NCBI RefSeq assembly: GCF_000159995.1
Contig: NZ_GG700642.1
Span: forward strand, 1,134,242 to 1,198,241
Reading direction: 5' to 3'
DNA length: 64,000 nucleotides
From: Alloprevotella tannerae ATCC 51259
Lineage (GTDB): Bacteria > Bacteroidota > Bacteroidia > Bacteroidales > Bacteroidaceae
Part shown: positions 9,364 through 17,472 of the stretch, one piece after another
Layout of the letters: the number at the start of each line of letters is the position of its first letter
How positions within the stretch are numbered: the first letter of the stretch is position 1
Made by a program: the position numbers and the translations under genes
Notes under the pieces: generated by a model
Database searches by the model: none
What the model was told of the DNA's origin: nothing
The model's input: the letters and a program-made list of their open reading frames with translations, nothing else

Positions 9364-9550
9364 ACCCAAACATATTCATTTAGTACAACATCTCAGCAAA
9401 AAGGAATAGGTAAACAAAGCTTAGTTCACCCTAATCGCCAACATGAAGTTTCATGCTAAGGCTTTCCGCCCTCATTTGGGAAAGAGAAGAAGCACTTCTT
9501 TAGTTTTACGAAACCAAGTCATTAACAAAAAACGCAATAAAGACATCGCT

Positions 9551-10363
9551 ATGAAAGCCAAACGCCTCCTTTATTTCATCCTCACCGCATTGTTCGTACA
9601 GAATCTTTGGGCGCAGGAATCTACAGTCAAGACTTTGCGCATCGTTTATAATACGAAGTATACCGACCCTATTGCTATTCATGAATCAAAAGACGTACAG
9701 TATCTTGACATTCAAGACGAACGCTCTGTCTTTTATAGCTATTTTCATCATCGCCTAAAAGCTATAGAGGATAGCCTCAACCGTCGCGGAAGTGTATCAA
9801 CAGCGCAGCTCCACAAACTAGTTCAACCTTACATTTATGGGCAATGGTATTATGTGTACAAAGGACTGCCGGCCGAGGGAAGACTAACTTATCTCTATAC
9901 AGATATATGCAACTTCAAATATGAAGAGCCGATAAGCAAAATGAAATGGAAGATGTTGGGGAAAGATTCGGTCATCGCCGGCTATCCCTGCCAACTGGCG
10001 GAGACAAACTTTCGCGGAAGGACGTGGAGAGCTTGGTTTACCTTAGACATTCCTATACCTAACGGGCCGTGGAAACTGGGCGGTTTACCCGGACTTATAC
10101 TCAAAGCAACGGACCATACGGGCTGGTATGATTTTGACTGTGCCGGCATTCAAAATATAACGGCTCAACCTATTGCCGTCCCAAAGAAAAACTATGAGAC
10201 AATGAAGCCCAAGGAATATTTCTACTTGCTAAGAATGAGCCACGAGCACTTCAGCGAATTTATGCAGAGATATAATGGAAAATCAGGCGAATCAACGACA
10301 CCGGCACAGCAACTTAAAGCTGAAAAACTGCCGGAAAAGGCGGAATATATCGAGGTTTATTGA
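9551..10363 (+). CDS. GLPGLI family secreted protein (copy 3)
   Basis: 270 residues. The start at 9551 gives MKAKRLLYFILTALFVQNLW, matching copy 2; an upstream in-frame ATG at 9443 would add 36 basic residues in front of the signal peptide and is rejected. Motifs are KWKMLGKDSVIAGYPCQLAE, AWFTLDIPIPNGPWKLGG and GLPGLILKATD. The gap from copy 2 is about 190 bp without an obvious promoter, so co-transcription is possible. Copies 2 and 3 look like a tandem duplication of one ancestral gene. Confidence 0.88.
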   Translation: MKAKRLLYFILTALFVQNLWAQESTVKTLRIVYNTKYTDPIAIHESKDVQYLDIQDERSVFYSYFHHRLKAIEDSLNRRGSVSTAQLHKLVQPYIYGQWYYVYKGLPAEGRLTYLYTDICNFKYEEPISKMKWKMLGKDSVIAGYPCQLAETNFRGRTWRAWFTLDIPIPNGPWKLGGLPGLILKATDHTGWYDFDCAGIQNITAQPIAVPKKNYETMKPKEYFYLLRMSHEHFSEFMQRYNGKSGESTTPAQQLKAEKLPEKAEYIEVY

Positions 10364-10620
10364 GCACAAAAAGGCCCTCAACGAAAAATTATGCAAAGGA
10401 CTTGCCGACTATTGCGGTGAGTCTTTTTGCTTTTCTACTTCTTTCCTTACGGTTTTAGCTTCGATAAGGAGGCGAAGAAACCGACCGAAAAAGATACAAA
10501 GCGCAGACTTGAGAGAAAGTGCTAATGCTTGCCACTTTACACGGTATCTATCGGGAAAAGATGCAGGCCGCGGCCTAATCCAATAGGCCTCCACACGCCA
10601 ACAAAGGCAAGGCGGCGCAA

Positions 10621-10644
10621 TGTGTAGTGTACTGAATAAGTTGA
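10621..10644 (+). repeat. IS left inverted repeat
   Basis: TGTAGTGTACT-GAAT-AAGTTGACA; pairs imperfectly with the right end at 12126-12150. Confidence 0.65.
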
Positions 10645-10676
10645 CACTTTCTAAATCAAAAAAGGAGTAAAAATTT

Positions 10677-11045
10677 ATGTCTCAGTACAATGAATCAGAG
10701 AAAATACTGTTATTACATCAGTATGTAACAAGTGGCTTAACCTTGCATGAGTTCTCTTCTCGTCATGGTATCCCTTTAAGCACTTTCCATCGTATTTATA
10801 CCGAATATGGCTCACCCGACGTCTCGTCAGTAGCATATCTTATGAAAAAAGAAGATATCCCCGTTCAGCTCGAAGAGCTCCAAGCGCAGCTATTACGCGA
10901 GCGCAAGGCTCATGAAAAAGAGATCAAACGTCTTGAAAAAGAATTGGCCGTTGAAAAACTTTATGGTTTGGCCAACAAGACGATGATCGACCTTGCCGAG
11001 AAGAAATACAACATCCGCATACGAAAAAACTCCGCTGCCAAGTAA
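10677..11045 (+). CDS. IS3-family transposase OrfA (helix-turn-helix protein)
   Basis: 122 residues. An N-terminal helix-turn-helix (SEKILLLHQYVTSGLTLHEF, then SSRHGIPLSTFHRIY) is followed by a charged coiled coil (about 60-100) typical of IS3 OrfA leucine-zipper regions. It has a strong upstream AAAGGAGTAAAA. The last codons contain A-AAA-AAC at 11024-11030, a -1 frameshift signal that would fuse this protein to OrfB. Confidence 0.85.
   Translation: MSQYNESEKILLLHQYVTSGLTLHEFSSRHGIPLSTFHRIYTEYGSPDVSSVAYLMKKEDIPVQLEELQAQLLRERKAHEKEIKRLEKELAVEKLYGLANKTMIDLAEKKYNIRIRKNSAAK
11024..11030 (+). promoter_or_regulatory. Programmed -1 frameshift heptamer A AAA AAC
   Basis: In the OrfA frame the codons are CGA AAA AAC, exactly the X XXY YYZ pattern. 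A slip to the -1 frame continues in an open frame (CTC CGC TGC CAA GTA ATC AAG ACC) straight into OrfB, giving the OrfAB transposase. The frame of OrfB is open throughout the overlap. Confidence 0.75.
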
Positions 11046-11053
11046 TCAAGACC

Positions 11054-11929
11054 TTGTCGCAGGGAGAAGAAAGACAGGAACTAGTAAGTCATCCTGTCAG
11101 TTTACTCTGCGGTTATCTTGGCATAAGCAGACAAGGATATTATCGCCATGTGGATCGTTCTTTGGAGTTGGACGTCCTTCGCAGCAGCATCGTATTCTAT
11201 GCGCAGGAGCTCCGCACCTCTTTACCCAAGGCCGGCATACGCATCCTTTACGAGCTATGCCGTCGCAAATATGCAGATAAGTTTACCATCGGGCGCGACC
11301 AATGCTATGAGCTCTTCCGCTCTAACGGTCTGTGCCTTCGCCGTCGCAAGCGCCCAAGGACGACCAACTCCAATCACCACTACCACATCTATGAAGACCT
11401 TCTCAACACAAGGCCCAAGCTACATCCCACCCGCTTCGGCGAGCTGTGCGTTACGGATATCACCTACGTGGCAACCTCTTCAGGTTGGGCCTATCTCTCC
11501 TTGGTAACCGATGCCGCTTCACGTCTGATCGTGGGCTGGTGCCTGCATCCGACCCTTGAGAGACAAGGTCCGATGAAAGCCCTCTCTATGGCCATCGATT
11601 TCTACAGAAAGTATAATGTCGAACTCTCGCAACTCATACACCACTCCGACCGCGGCGTGCAATACTGCTGCAATGAGTACGTCGACAAACTCAAATCTCT
11701 TGGAATACAAATAAGTATGACACAAACCGGAGACCCATTGCACAACGCCCTGGCCGAGAGGATGAACAATACGCTCAAGAACGGATGGCTCTTCAGTACA
11801 GAAGACAAAAGTCTGCAGCAGGTCAGGCGCCTTACAAAGAAAGCCATCGACCTGTACAACACGCTCAGACCGCATCAGAGTCTGCAGATGAGAACGCCAA
11901 TGGAAGAAGTCGGAAGGTTGACGGCATAA
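11054..11929 (+). CDS. IS3-family transposase OrfB (DDE integrase core)
   Basis: About 291 residues from a TTG; independent initiation is doubtful and translation is probably by -1 frameshift from orfA. An HTH_21-like domain (SRQGYYRHVD; IGRDQCYELFRSNGLCLRRR) precedes an rve integrase domain with the catalytic triad: D in VTDITYVAT, D in IHHSDRGVQY, E in NALAERMNNTLK. The C-terminal YNTLRPHQSLQMRTP motif is the usual end of IS3 OrfB. The reading frame is undamaged, so the element may be active. Confidence 0.85.
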   Translation: MSQGEERQELVSHPVSLLCGYLGISRQGYYRHVDRSLELDVLRSSIVFYAQELRTSLPKAGIRILYELCRRKYADKFTIGRDQCYELFRSNGLCLRRRKRPRTTNSNHHYHIYEDLLNTRPKLHPTRFGELCVTDITYVATSSGWAYLSLVTDAASRLIVGWCLHPTLERQGPMKALSMAIDFYRKYNVELSQLIHHSDRGVQYCCNEYVDKLKSLGIQISMTQTGDPLHNALAERMNNTLKNGWLFSTEDKSLQQVRRLTKKAIDLYNTLRPHQSLQMRTPMEEVGRLTA

Positions 11930-12125
11930 CTTCCTCGGCACACATTATTAATGTCAAACAATAAAAGAAGGAGGCAGAAACAACCGCAACAAGAAAATAA
12001 AAGAGTAATTTTGCAATTAGAAGACAACTGTCAACTAACTATGTAGTTAAGAAAAGAACACGACAAGCCTAGCTGAACTTAGCAAATAAACTTGTCAAAG
12101 AAGAATGAAATTAAGAAACCAAAGT

Positions 12126-12150
12126 TGTCAACTAATTCTAGGACATTACA
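12126..12150 (-). repeat. IS right inverted repeat
   Basis: On the minus strand reads TGTAATGTCCTAGAATT then AGTTGACA, matching the left end with a one-base insertion and a few mismatches. Confidence 0.65.
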
Positions 12151-12184
12151 ATGGGATGCTTTATCGTTGACGCCGCTATGGGTT

Positions 12185-12272
12185 GGGCGTAAAATTCCGA
12201 CCTATAGAAATTTCAATTCCTACTTGTGCGGATTTTAGTTCCTACCTTTGGAATTTTTGTCCCCACCCTTTG
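12185..12272 (+). repeat. 22-bp tandem array of a second sequence family, four units
   Basis: Four contiguous degenerate units of 22 bp: 12185-12206, 12207-12228, 12229-12250, 12251-12272. The common core is ATTTnARTTCC followed by TACCTTTG. The last part of each unit resembles a Bacteroidetes -7 box. The array is unrelated to the R22 and R21 families. It lies between the IS right end and the etfB promoter; nothing else is recognisable in 12273-12552. Confidence 0.7.
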
Positions 12273-12552
12273 AATTTCAAAACTTATTATTGAAGCCGCA
12301 AAACTTACGTATATTGCGGCTATTGTTTGCGTATGTGTAAGTTCGATCATCATCTTTTTTCTACAGCTTCAAATATAAAATCATACGAGACAGCGGCTCT
12401 TTTGCAGGACACCATCATTTATTGATGCTTTTCCGCACATCGGGCGGCGAAAGTCGTGATCACCGATCCAAAAGATTTGTAAAACTGCGCAAAAAAGAAG
12501 ACGAATTTCGCACAGATACGGGTGGTTTTGTGCAGAAAAAGCACCTTACAGC

Positions 12553-12583
12553 TTGGTTCATCGGCAATAATTACGTACTTTTG
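12553..12583 (+). promoter_or_regulatory. Promoter of the etfBA-acyl-CoA dehydrogenase operon
   Basis: TTGG 12553-12556, 19 nt, TACTTTTG 12576-12583; leader about 40 nt to the ATG at 12631. Confidence 0.75.
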
Positions 12584-12630
12584 CGGCGATTAAGTTGATT
12601 ATTAGAATATAAAAACGAACAATCGTAAGT

Positions 12631-13503
12631 ATGAGTCTTAAAATTGTTGTGCTTGCTAAGCAAGTGCCCGATACACGCAACGTCGGAAAGGATGCAATGA
12701 CGCCGGAAGGCACCGTGAACAGAGCGGCGCTGCCGGCTATTTTCAATCCGGAAGACTTAAATGCACTGGAGCAGGCGCTACGCCTGAAAGATCTTCACCC
12801 GGGATCTACTGTACAAGTATTGACGATGGGACCTCCGCGCGCAACTGACGTGATCCGCGAGGGACTTTTCCGCGGCGCAGATGGCGGCTATTTGCTGACA
12901 GATCGCGCCTTTGCCGGTGCAGATACTTTGGCAACGAGTTACGCCTTGTCTATGGCTATTCGCAAAATCGGCGTTCCCGACATTGTGATCGGCGGCCGCC
13001 AAGCTATCGATGGCGACACGGCGCAAGTGGGCCCGCAAGTGGCACAGAAGCTCGGCTTGGATCAAGTGACTTATGTGACGAGCATTGACGAAGTGAAAGA
13101 TAAGGAGATTACGCTCACGCGCCACATCGACGGCGGCGTGGAGCGCGTAAAAGCTCCGCTACCCATTCTGCTCACAGTTAACGGCGACGCAGCGCCTTGC
13201 CGCCCACGCAACGCCAAACTTGTGATGAAGTACAAACGCGCTTCTGCACCGATGGAACGCCCTAAAGAAGGTTTGCCTTACGCTGAAGAGTATGAGCGGA
13301 AGCCTTATCTGAACGTTACGCAATGGGGTGCGACTGACGTCGACGCTGATCTGGAGCAATGCGGCTTATCGGGCTCGCCGACTAAGGTAAAGGCCGTTCG
13401 TAACATTGTCTTTAAGGCTAAAGAGAGCAAACGTCTGACGGGTAAAGACGCAGATGTTGAAACGCTGGTCAAAGAACTTTTAGAGAACAACACTATTGGT
13501 TAA
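12631..13503 (+). CDS. etfB: Electron transfer flavoprotein, beta subunit
   Basis: 290 residues of the EtfB/FixA family: N-terminal MSLKIVVLAKQVPDT, the AMP-binding-type segment (PDIVIGGRQAIDGDTAQVGP) and the conserved PLPILLTVNGDAAPCRPR region. It forms a heterodimer with EtfA, holding FAD (and AMP or a second FAD) and shuttling electrons from acyl-CoA dehydrogenase. First gene of a three-gene operon with etfA and the dehydrogenase. Whether the complex is electron-bifurcating cannot be decided by eye. Confidence 0.92.
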   Translation: MSLKIVVLAKQVPDTRNVGKDAMTPEGTVNRAALPAIFNPEDLNALEQALRLKDLHPGSTVQVLTMGPPRATDVIREGLFRGADGGYLLTDRAFAGADTLATSYALSMAIRKIGVPDIVIGGRQAIDGDTAQVGPQVAQKLGLDQVTYVTSIDEVKDKEITLTRHIDGGVERVKAPLPILLTVNGDAAPCRPRNAKLVMKYKRASAPMERPKEGLPYAEEYERKPYLNVTQWGATDVDADLEQCGLSGSPTKVKAVRNIVFKAKESKRLTGKDADVETLVKELLENNTIG

Positions 13504-13673
13504 GCGCTCGCAAGGCCTTCTCCTTTCAAGGAGGCACGGCGCACCTTTATACTCACATTCAGCTATCACAACAAAACCTCTCGCTTCCTTATATATAATA
13601 TAATGTGTGCGCAGCGCCGACAAGCTTCGGCGGGCAGCAAGCAGAAAAGGGAGCAAAAGAAGGGCTTATCATT

Positions 13674-14696
13674 ATGAATAACGTATTTGTATATTGCGAA
13701 ATAGACAAGACGACCATTGAAGAAGTCAGTCTCGAACTGCTGACAAAGGGTCGCAAACTTGCTAACCGCCTCGGCGTACAGCTTGAAGCGGTTGCTGCAG
13801 GATCCGGCATCAAAGGTAAGGTGGAGAAGGAAATTCTCTCTTACGGTGTCGACAAGCTGCACGTATTTGACGGCGAAGGACTCTTTCCTTACACCTCAAA
13901 GCCCCACACGGATATTCTTGTAAACCTCTTTAAGCAAGAGCAGCCGCAGATTTGCCTAATGGGCGCTACGGTTATCGGCCGCGATTTGGGTCCGCGCGTA
14001 TCTTCTTCGTTGACCAGCGGCTTGACGGCCGACTGTACAGACCTTGAAATCGGCGATTTTGAGGACAAGAAGAACAATAAGACGTACAAAGACCTGCTTT
14101 ATCAGATCCGCCCCGCTTTTGGCGGCAACATCGTCGCAACGATTGTCAACCCGGATCACCGTCCGCAGATGGCTACTGTGCGTAGCGGCGTGATGAAGGC
14201 AGAAATCGTAGACCCCAACTACAAGGGCGAGGTCGTTTATGAAGAGGTTGACAAGTTTGTGCCCGCCGAAGATTACGTTGTAAAAGTAATTGAGCGCGAA
14301 GTACAAAAGGCGAAGAACAATCTGAAGGGCGCACCAATCGTCATTGCCGGCGGCTACGGCGTAGGCTCTAAAGAAGGCTTCGACTTGCTCCGCCATTTGG
14401 CCGACGAACTTCACGGCGAAGTCGGTGCCAGTCGCGCAGCCGTCGACGCAGGTTTCTGCGAACACGACCTGCAAATCGGACAAACCGGCGTTACGGTGCG
14501 TCCTAAAGTATACATCGCTTGCGGTATCTCCGGCGCCATTCAGCACGTAGCCGGTATGAAGGAGAGCGGCATCGTTATCTCCATCAATACGGATCCCGAA
14601 GCGCCGATCAACGCGCTTGCCGACTATGTTATCACGGGTAGCGTCGAAGAAGTCGTGCCGAAGTTAATTAAGTATTACAAGGAAAACAGCAAATAA
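13674..14696 (+). CDS. etfA: Electron transfer flavoprotein, alpha subunit
   Basis: 340 residues. The start at 13674 gives [20 protein letters not shown], the usual EtfA N-terminus; an in-frame ATG at 13605 would add a non-homologous extension. The C-terminal FAD domain is clear: [60 protein letters not shown] and [10 protein letters not shown]. It lies 170 nt after etfB and 3 nt before the dehydrogenase, so the last two are tightly coupled. Confidence 0.93.
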   Translation: MNNVFVYCEIDKTTIEEVSLELLTKGRKLANRLGVQLEAVAAGSGIKGKVEKEILSYGVDKLHVFDGEGLFPYTSKPHTDILVNLFKQEQPQICLMGATVIGRDLGPRVSSSLTSGLTADCTDLEIGDFEDKKNNKTYKDLLYQIRPAFGGNIVATIVNPDHRPQMATVRSGVMKAEIVDPNYKGEVVYEEVDKFVPAEDYVVKVIEREVQKAKNNLKGAPIVIAGGYGVGSKEGFDLLRHLADELHGEVGASRAAVDAGFCEHDLQIGQTGVTVRPKVYIACGISGAIQHVAGMKESGIVISINTDPEAPINALADYVITGSVEEVVPKLIKYYKENSK

Positions 14697-14699
14697 ACT

Positions 14700-16427
14700 A
14701 TGGCCAACAATTATACGGATCACCCCGAACTGCGTTTCGAGCTGAACCACCCATTGATGAAGCGCATTGTCGAACTCAAGGAGCGCAATTTCCACGACAA
14801 AGAAACCTACGACTATGCCCCGCTTGATTTTGAAGACACAATGGACTCTTACGAGCGCGTTTTGGACATCGTAGGAGACATTGCCGGGACAACAGTTGCC
14901 GATAATGCAGAAGGCGTAGACTTGGAAGGGCCGCACCACGAAGGCGACCGCGTGCGTTACGCTTCAGGTACGGAAAAGAATATGGAGGCAATGGTCAAGG
15001 CCGGTATGAATGGAATGACGATGCCCCGACGCTTCGGCGGCTTAAACTTTGCCATCACGCCTTACACGATGTGTGCAGAGCTCGTAGCCGCGTCTGACCC
15101 CGGCTTCAGCAATATCTGGAGTCTGCAAGACTGCATCGAAACGCTTTACGAATTTGGCAATGAAGATCAACACAGCCGCTTCATTCCTCGCGTTTGCGAA
15201 GGCGCAACAATGTCGATGGACTTAACGGAGCCGGATGCCGGTTCTGACCTCCAACGCGTAATGTTAAAGGCCACCTACAGCGAGAAAGACGGCTGCTGGT
15301 TGCTGAATGGCGTCAAGCGATTCATCACCAACGGCGATGCAGATATTCATTTGGTCCTCGCACGTTCTGAAGAAGGAACGACCGACGGCCGCGGACTTTC
15401 AATGTTTATCTACGACAAGCGCCAAGGCGGTGTGAATGTGCGCCGCATAGAAAACAAACTGGGTATTCACGGCTCGCCCACCTGCGAACTCGTCTACAAG
15501 AATGCACACGCAGAGCTTTGTGGCGACCGCAAACTCGGCTTGATTAAATACGTGATGGCTTTGATGAACGGCGCACGCCTCGGCATCGCAGCCCAAAGCG
15601 TAGGAATCTCGCAAGCGGCCTACAACGAAGGCTTGGCTTACGCCGCAGATCGCCAGCAGTTTGGCAAGCCCATCATCGAGTTCCCCGCAGTCTACGATAT
15701 GTTAGCCCTGATGAAAGCTAAATTAGACGCAGGTCGCGCCCTCCTCTATCAATGCTCCCGCTACGTAGACCTTTACAAAGCCCTCGAAGACATCAGTCGC
15801 GAGCGCAAGTTAGAGGCAGACGAGCGCAAAGAGCAGAAAGAATATGCTAAATTGGCCGATTCTTTGACGCCGTTAGCTAAGGGTATCAACTCCGAGTACG
15901 CCAACCAGAATACCTACGACAGTATTCAGATCCACGGCGGTTCAGGTTTTATGCTCGATTACCCTATCCAGCGCTTCTATCGCGACGCCCGCATCACGAG
16001 CATCTACGAAGGTACGACACAGTTGCAGGTAGTAGCCGCCATCCGCTACGTAACCAACGGCAGCTACCTCAAACAAATGCGCGACTTCGAGCAAGCTGAA
16101 GTAAGCGAAGCACTGCGTCCTATCCAAGAACGCGCTCGCGCTATGGCCGACACCTTCGCAGCAGCCGTAGACCATGTCAAAGCAATGGAAAGTCAGGAAG
16201 CGCTCGATTTCTGCGCGCGCCACTTGGTAGAGATTGCAGCCAATGTTATTATGCTCCACCTCTTGCTCCACAACGCGACGGAGGCTCCGGAACTCTTCGA
16301 CAACAGTGTGCGCGTCTACGCCAACTTTGTTGAAGCTGAGATTGCTAAGCACAATACGTTCATCCTCAACACGACGGTCGAGCAGCTTGAAGCTTACCGC
16401 CAGCACCTGCCTGAAAACGAGCAATAA
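14700..16427 (+). CDS. Acyl-CoA dehydrogenase, long Bacteroidetes type
   Basis: 575 residues. The acyl-CoA dehydrogenase core is present: MSMDLTEPDAGSDLQ (FAD/substrate loop), GVKRFITNGDADI, the QQFGKPIIEFPAV segment and QIHGGSGFMLDYPIQRFYRD. The likely catalytic base is the Glu of SIYEGTTQLQ. An extra C-terminal domain of about 130 residues makes it longer than the usual 380-residue enzymes. Flavin enzyme oxidising an acyl-CoA (or reducing an enoyl-CoA) with EtfAB as electron partner, as the operon shows. Substrate chain length is not determinable; a role in butyrate-type or amino-acid fermentation is inference. Confidence 0.9.
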   Translation: MANNYTDHPELRFELNHPLMKRIVELKERNFHDKETYDYAPLDFEDTMDSYERVLDIVGDIAGTTVADNAEGVDLEGPHHEGDRVRYASGTEKNMEAMVKAGMNGMTMPRRFGGLNFAITPYTMCAELVAASDPGFSNIWSLQDCIETLYEFGNEDQHSRFIPRVCEGATMSMDLTEPDAGSDLQRVMLKATYSEKDGCWLLNGVKRFITNGDADIHLVLARSEEGTTDGRGLSMFIYDKRQGGVNVRRIENKLGIHGSPTCELVYKNAHAELCGDRKLGLIKYVMALMNGARLGIAAQSVGISQAAYNEGLAYAADRQQFGKPIIEFPAVYDMLALMKAKLDAGRALLYQCSRYVDLYKALEDISRERKLEADERKEQKEYAKLADSLTPLAKGINSEYANQNTYDSIQIHGGSGFMLDYPIQRFYRDARITSIYEGTTQLQVVAAIRYVTNGSYLKQMRDFEQAEVSEALRPIQERARAMADTFAAAVDHVKAMESQEALDFCARHLVEIAANVIMLHLLLHNATEAPELFDNSVRVYANFVEAEIAKHNTFILNTTVEQLEAYRQHLPENEQ

Positions 16428-16465
16428 ACGCTGACAACAGCTGCCAAGGCTGCAAAATATACATC

Positions 16466-16504
16466 CCCGACAACGAAGCTACAGTTTCGTTGTCGGGCTT
16501 TTTT
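16466..16504 (+). terminator. Strong rho-independent terminator of the etf operon
   Basis: CCCGACAACGAA (16466-16477), 8-nt loop, TTCGTTGTCGGG (16486-16497), then C and six T. Perfect 12-bp stem. Confidence 0.9.
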
Positions 16505-16589
16505 ATCGGCAAGCTTCAGCTGTAGGCGCTTCAAACTTAGACCGCGCACGCCGCATTTGAGCTAATCTTTAGGCCCGGTCTTTAGCAGC

Positions 16590-16674
16590 GCCCAAGACTT
16601 GGATTAAAAGCACAGAAAATCAGAAAATTACACACACAAGCATAAGTAATGGAAGGATGAAAAATCCAAGTTAA
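16590..16674 (-). repeat. Flanking module of the R22 element, homologous to 5506-5600
   Basis: Minus-strand reading away from the array gives ACTTGGATTTTTCATCC (AATCCAAG on plus at 16663-16670), then TTCCATT, TGATTTTCTG and TTTTAATCCAAG (plus CTTGGATT at 16598-16605). Order and spacing match the module at 5506-5600. Confidence 0.6.
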
Positions 16675-16735
16675 GAGTTTACGCTCGTGAGGTGAAGCAA
16701 TTTTTATCACGAGCGTAAACCATTTTTATCACGAG
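16675..16735 (-). repeat. 22-bp intergenic array, family R22, locus 2 (minus orientation)
   Basis: Two full units (16714-16735 and 16692-16713, minus) reading CTCGTGATAAAAAT plus [GT]G[GC]TT, and a terminal partial unit CTCACGAGCGTAAAC. The partial unit is nearly the same as at the end of locus 1. No gene is seen in 16505-16992. Confidence 0.8.
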
Positions 16736-16992
16736 AACACACTCGAGAAGTCGACTTTTGATACTCGGTTTTCCATCTTTGCCTCATCGCATAGTTTGTC
16801 CTCTGCCTTTACCAATCCGGAGCGTCATTATTTTTGTCCGTTATTCCTCTTTTCCAATGGGGAAAGGCGGTGCAGAATGGCGTTTCTTGCAGCAGAAGAA
16901 ACAAAGCTCGGCACATTTCTTGCAAAGCTCAGGAAGAAATGATACATTCGTAGCAGATAACAAACTGTCATTTACTGAAAAAACAAAAGACT

Positions 16993-17280
16993 ATGTTGAG
17001 CATTCAAACGACAGACGACGGCAAAACGGGAGCTTTCAAGCTACTGATCGACAATGAAGAAGTGGGCATTATGGAGTTTCATTGGGAAAACCCTGACGTC
17101 TTCGTCATCACCCACACCGAAGTAAGCCCCGAACACAAAGGCGAGGGTTTGGGAAAAGAACTTTTGGCCGCAGCCGTCGATTATGCGCGCCAAAAAGGTA
17201 AGAAGATACGCCCCCGGTGCTCGTTTGTAGAATTGTATTTTACGCGCTATGCGGAACAATATAAAGATGTAGCCATCTGA
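16993..17280 (+). CDS. Small GNAT-fold N-acetyltransferase (YjdJ/NATD1 type)
   Basis: 95 residues, the usual size of this minimal GNAT subfamily. The acetyl-CoA binding loop is visible as HTEVSPEHKGEGLGKELLAA (R/Q-x-x-G-x-G/A variant with KGEGLGKE). The final strand is RPRCSFVELYFTRYAEQYKD, with the family's RPxCxF signature. Substrate unknown. It stands alone, after the etf terminator and an R22 array and 190 bp ahead of the DUF1573 gene. Confidence 0.8.
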   Translation: MLSIQTTDDGKTGAFKLLIDNEEVGIMEFHWENPDVFVITHTEVSPEHKGEGLGKELLAAAVDYARQKGKKIRPRCSFVELYFTRYAEQYKDVAI

Positions 17281-17472
17281 TACTTGCAGCGACGATGGGC
17301 AAGTCCTGCCTTGCACATTATGATTCAGTGGAAAAGCGGCCGGCAGGGCCGATGAAAGGGCGACGACACGAGTTGAAAACCTCATAATTCGCCCCATCCT
17401 ATGCTTAGAATGCGCTCGGACGGGGCAAAAGTCTTGTTTTTTTCGTACCTTCGCCGAAAATAGCTACTTCTG

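Larger units (their letters stand above)
10621..12150 (+). mobile_element. IS3-family insertion sequence (about 1.53 kb), apparently intact
   Basis: Imperfect inverted repeats bound the element. The left end starts TGTAGTGTACT and contains AGTTGACA; the right end, read inward, starts TGTAATGTCCT and contains AGTTGACA. Between them lie orfA and orfB in -1 relative frames with a slippery heptamer. AAT occurs on both sides (10619-10621 and 12150-12152) and could be a 3-bp target duplication if the true ends are one base further in. About 220 bp follow orfB before the right end, longer than usual; an inner partial copy of the end sequence is present near 12028-12048. It is inserted between the GLPGLI island and the etf operon. 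Confidence 0.8.

Noticed and set aside
9443-9550. Longer N-terminus for GLPGLI copy 3
   Set aside because: It would put 36 basic residues before a signal peptide that is otherwise the same as in copy 2.
12028-12048. Alternative right end of the IS at an inner AGTTGACA copy
   Set aside because: It matches the left end less well than the sequence at 12126-12150 and has no paired direct repeat; it may be an older or internal end.
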